Origin: Actinomycetota bacterium
Lineage (GTDB): Bacteria; Actinomycetota; Geothermincolia; Fen-727; Anoxymicrobiaceae
NCBI GenBank assembly: GCA_018831265.1
Contig: JAHJCO010000041.1
Coordinates: forward strand, 1 to 33,699
DNA: 33,699 bases
Reading direction: 5' to 3'
The notes under the pieces were generated by a model. It was not told where the DNA came from. It made no database searches and saw only the letters and a list, made by a program, of their open reading frames with translations. Position numbers and translations under genes: made by a program. This document shows, one piece after another, positions 30,977 to 33,699 of this stretch (position 1 is its first letter; each line of letters starts with the position of its first letter).

Positions 30977-33699
30977 TGGACAATTGCAGGAGCATGTGAC
31001 TCCCGAGACAATCCCTCGTAGTACAGCCGGACGGGGACTCCTGCTGACGGCTGGTTTGCTGTTCGCTACTTTGGTCCTCATCATTTGTCTTCCGGCGAAC
31101 GGAGATAGCGTCGCTGGCACGAAAACAACAGCCACACGACCCGCGAGCGGGGCGGATTCAGAAAACCCGGCCCTTGCCGGCAGGGTTCTGGGGGTTCAGT
31201 GCCAGCACGCGCACAGCGCCGCTCCCATGCAAGGTGGTGTCCTTCCAGTGGTCGACGGAGGAGATAATCCCGCGTTCTGGAACCTGTCGATGTTCGGCCA
31301 TGGCACGTCTTATCTCGACGAGCAGAAGGCATTCAGGAATATCCTCTTGGCGTTTCCTTATGATTGGTTTCTAGATCATTCCGGGGCGGTTGCCAAGGTC
31401 AGGGAGTGCAGCACGAAGTATCAGGACTTCGTCGGTACGGACAAGTACGACTCGGTGCTGAGCAATGCCCTGGCCCAGGGAATAGAAGACAACCTGGTCG
31501 CGTTGCTCATGAGGCGCACATGCGGCCAGACCGGGGACTTCAGTACCTGCAGTCCCCACTACCAACTGGAGGACTGGGCCACAGCCGTGCGTAAGGTCGC
31601 ATCCGAATACGGGAAGGCGATCAAGTTCTACGAGGTATGGGACGAGCCCGGATTCGACACGTCATGTGGCGATGATGCGGCAAGCCAGAGGTTTGGAGAT
31701 AAAGGCTACGAAAAGTACGCGGACGTCTACTCGGATTACCTGCCGGTGCTTCAGAGGGCGTACCAGGAGATAGAGGCGGGTGAGAAAGCCTGTGCCGGTG
31801 GACAGGAGGGCGTCTCAACCGTGATATCGGGATCTCTGCTCCACAATGATCCCTACCTCTACCCACCCGACGACCCCAACAACCCCTACGACGGCGTTAA
31901 CGCGACCGCCGCGTTCGACGTCTACAAGAACCTGTTCAATCATATCGGATCAGGTCCGCCGGACGGCGGCGAGGACGTATCAATAGTGGCATCATCGAAA
32001 GACAAGTTCGTAGCCGAGAGGCCGATCTACTTCAGCTATCAGGACTACAAGAAGAACGGCGGCCCAGCGCTCGAAGAAACGGCGACGGTTAACCGGCGGG
32101 GTGGTCACGTGGCGGCGGGGTATCCAGTGAAGGAAGAACCCGGTGGAAGCAGCACCTGGTACTTCGCCGAGGGGTGCACACAGACCGGCCTCGGAATGGA
32201 GGAGTACATCTGCGTGTACAATCCGAACGACGAGGAGATAAGGGTCGGTCGGCGGTACAGCGGAAGCTCTGAATTCAAAGGCGGGTACACGAAGAACGAG
32301 CAGACACAAGAGTACACCTACGATGAAGATGAAGATCTATTACTTGTTCCCGCGCATAAACGGGAGACAATCCTTGTGCATGACCCGACTGAAGCCGGTC
32401 TCGACAAGGATGTATCTGTCTATATTGAGGGATTCATACCTGGAAAAGAAAAACCTTATGCACCGATCCCCAAGAAGGTCTTCGCCGAGAGAGTCGTCTA
32501 CTTCAACTTCCGCGGCTTCTCCGGCGGCCATTGCGCCGTGGGGCGGCCTTCACCTGCCAATTCCTGGTATTTCGCCGAAGGAACCACGAGGAACAACGCT
32601 TATGACGGCAGATACGAGACCTACATCTGCATTCAGAACCCGCAAGGCACGACCGCCACCTGCACGCTGACATATATGCCGACCAACGGTGCGAACATGT
32701 CAGAGACCATCTCCATCGGACCCAACACCAGGTACACCGTGTGTCCGGTCAACGTCCTCGGCGAAAACGTCGATTTTTCCACCTATTTTCTCAGCGACGT
32801 TCCCGTTGTCGCCGAGAGGCCCATGTACTTCAGCCGCCCCAATGGCATCAACGACGGCAGCGTGGAGGTGGGGGCGACTACTGCCAGGAACGACTTCTAC
32901 TTCGCGGAAGGCGCCACCTATCACGATATTCAGGAGTACCTCTGCATACAGAACCCACAACCCGGGCCCGCTCACGTGACTCTTACATACATGACCGCAA
33001 GCGACCCGGTAACCAAAGAGTTCGACATCCCGGGCAGGAGCAGGCACACGGTCGATGTGAACGCCGACATCGGACCGGATCAGGACGTCTCTGTCCACGT
33101 GCATGCGACCAGACCCGTGGTTGCCGAGCGCCCCATGTACTTCAACTACGACACAAAGAGGGACGAGGTGTTCATCCCCGGCAAGCGGGATCCGGCCGAA
33201 GTCGCCATCCGCTACGGTGGCGGGCACGTGTCCTCCGGGATCGCAAGCCCGGCGAAGAAGTACGTCTTTGCCGAGGGACTTGCGGGCCACTACTTCGAGG
33301 AGTACATCTGTCTGCAGAACCCGAACAGCAAGACGATCGAGGTGACCCTCGACTTCTACTCCAAGTGGGGCAAATGCTGGTCTAAAACCTACAAGATCGA
33401 AGGGAACACGAGGAAAACCGTCCTCGTTTTCGAGGAACTGGCCCTCTTCAACTGCTGTGACGCGGTAGGGGTCCATTTCCTTCGCAATCCGCTGGGCGAC
33501 GACGGCATGTCATGGGTTCGTGGCTACCGCCTGCTGCGGAACCTGATGAACGAGTACCAGCGCTTCAAAGACAAGGAACTTATAGTGACCTCATGCGGCT
33601 GGGTCTGGAGCCAGTGCGGTTCCAGTGGTACGCCAATGGAAGTGGGTGAATATACTCATGAGCAGGCCAGGAAGGGACTCCTGTATGCTCCTTCGAGTG
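30960..33699 (+). CDS. Secreted GH39-like TIM-barrel protein interrupted by a WYFAEG array (operon copy 2, 3' end outside window)
   Basis: The frame is open from ATG 30960 to the window end (913 codons) and matches the 1006-residue protein at 14526 along its length. An N-terminal membrane segment (LLLTAGLLFATLVLIICL) is followed by FYEVWDEP (E229), STVISGSLLHN, AFDVYKNLFNHIG, then the repeat array. The barrel resumes with LFNCCDAVGVHFLRNP and KELIVTSCGW (S878-C879 in place of a nucleophile). The array begins with the second half of a unit (GGEDVSIVASSKDKFVAERP) and ends with the first half of another, as in copy 1. The overlapping start with the upstream gene is conserved. A third, propeller-like gene may follow beyond the window; that is a prediction. 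Confidence 0.8.
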   Translation, partial: MALSGSGQLQEHVTPETIPRSTAGRGLLLTAGLLFATLVLIICLPANGDSVAGTKTTATRPASGADSENPALAGRVLGVQCQHAHSAAPMQGGVLPVVDGGDNPAFWNLSMFGHGTSYLDEQKAFRNILLAFPYDWFLDHSGAVAKVRECSTKYQDFVGTDKYDSVLSNALAQGIEDNLVALLMRRTCGQTGDFSTCSPHYQLEDWATAVRKVASEYGKAIKFYEVWDEPGFDTSCGDDAASQRFGDKGYEKYADVYSDYLPVLQRAYQEIEAGEKACAGGQEGVSTVISGSLLHNDPYLYPPDDPNNPYDGVNATAAFDVYKNLFNHIGSGPPDGGEDVSIVASSKDKFVAERPIYFSYQDYKKNGGPALEETATVNRRGGHVAAGYPVKEEPGGSSTWYFAEGCTQTGLGMEEYICVYNPNDEEIRVGRRYSGSSEFKGGYTKNEQTQEYTYDEDEDLLLVPAHKRETILVHDPTEAGLDKDVSVYIEGFIPGKEKPYAPIPKKVFAERVVYFNFRGFSGGHCAVGRPSPANSWYFAEGTTRNNAYDGRYETYICIQNPQGTTATCTLTYMPTNGANMSETISIGPNTRYTVCPVNVLGENVDFSTYFLSDVPVVAERPMYFSRPNGINDGSVEVGATTARNDFYFAEGATYHDIQEYLCIQNPQPGPAHVTLTYMTASDPVTKEFDIPGRSRHTVDVNADIGPDQDVSVHVHATRPVVAERPMYFNYDTKRDEVFIPGKRDPAEVAIRYGGGHVSSGIASPAKKYVFAEGLAGHYFEEYICLQNPNSKTIEVTLDFYSKWGKCWSKTYKIEGNTRKTVLVFEELALFNCCDAVGVHFLRNPLGDDGMSWVRGYRLLRNLMNEYQRFKDKELIVTSCGWVWSQCGSSGTPMEVGEYTHEQARKGLLYAPSS

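Overview
This is a roughly 34-kb, GC-rich chromosomal window, probably from a deep-branching, possibly anaerobic actinobacterium. The clues are a CtpE-like P-type ATPase, a TfoX/Sxy-like protein of actinobacterial type, GlnR-type operators in front of two ammonium transporter genes, a UroD-family methyltransferase-like gene and an apparent selenocysteine codon. I see no tRNA, rRNA, CRISPR array, transposase or phage gene. The taxon is an inference; no marker gene is present.

Layout. 1-159 is the tail of a repeat-rich surface protein. 328-3062 holds a cation P-type ATPase and a small YHS metal-binding protein, separated by two REP-like palindromic elements. 3176-7015 is a secreted YetA/rhamnogalacturonan-lyase-like protein with a C-terminal repeat array. 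7.0-8.9 kb holds a membrane diguanylate cyclase, a TfoX-like protein and a DUF2892-like membrane protein; the first two are bracketed by unusual hairpins with a fixed loop and changing stems. 8981-10156 is a UroD-family protein. 10364-20314 is a three-gene operon with overlapping genes: a beta-helix protein, a split TIM-barrel protein and a propeller-like protein. 20525-24476 is a nitrogen block: a peroxiredoxin with in-frame UGA, amtB, glnK, a peroxiredoxin relic and a second amtB. 24617-26407 is a long-chain acyl-CoA synthetase. From 26648 to the window end, the first two genes of the operon recur as a diverged paralogous copy, including the promoter/leader block and the 17-base gene overlap.

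The unifying theme is a repeat of about 105 residues (WYFAEG..., an LQNP-like turn, DVS, then VAERPMYF and GGHDS). It is attached to at least four unrelated N-terminal folds in six genes plus the fragment at position 1. In the split-barrel proteins the repeat array sits inside a GH39-like TIM barrel, between barrel strands 5 and 6, and starts and ends in mid-repeat. I regard this modular exoprotein system as the leading candidate for something undescribed.

The other strong signals are a peroxiredoxin whose catalytic Cys codon is UGA followed by a SECIS-like hairpin, and two exact four-half-site GlnR-type operators placed identically before the two amtB genes.
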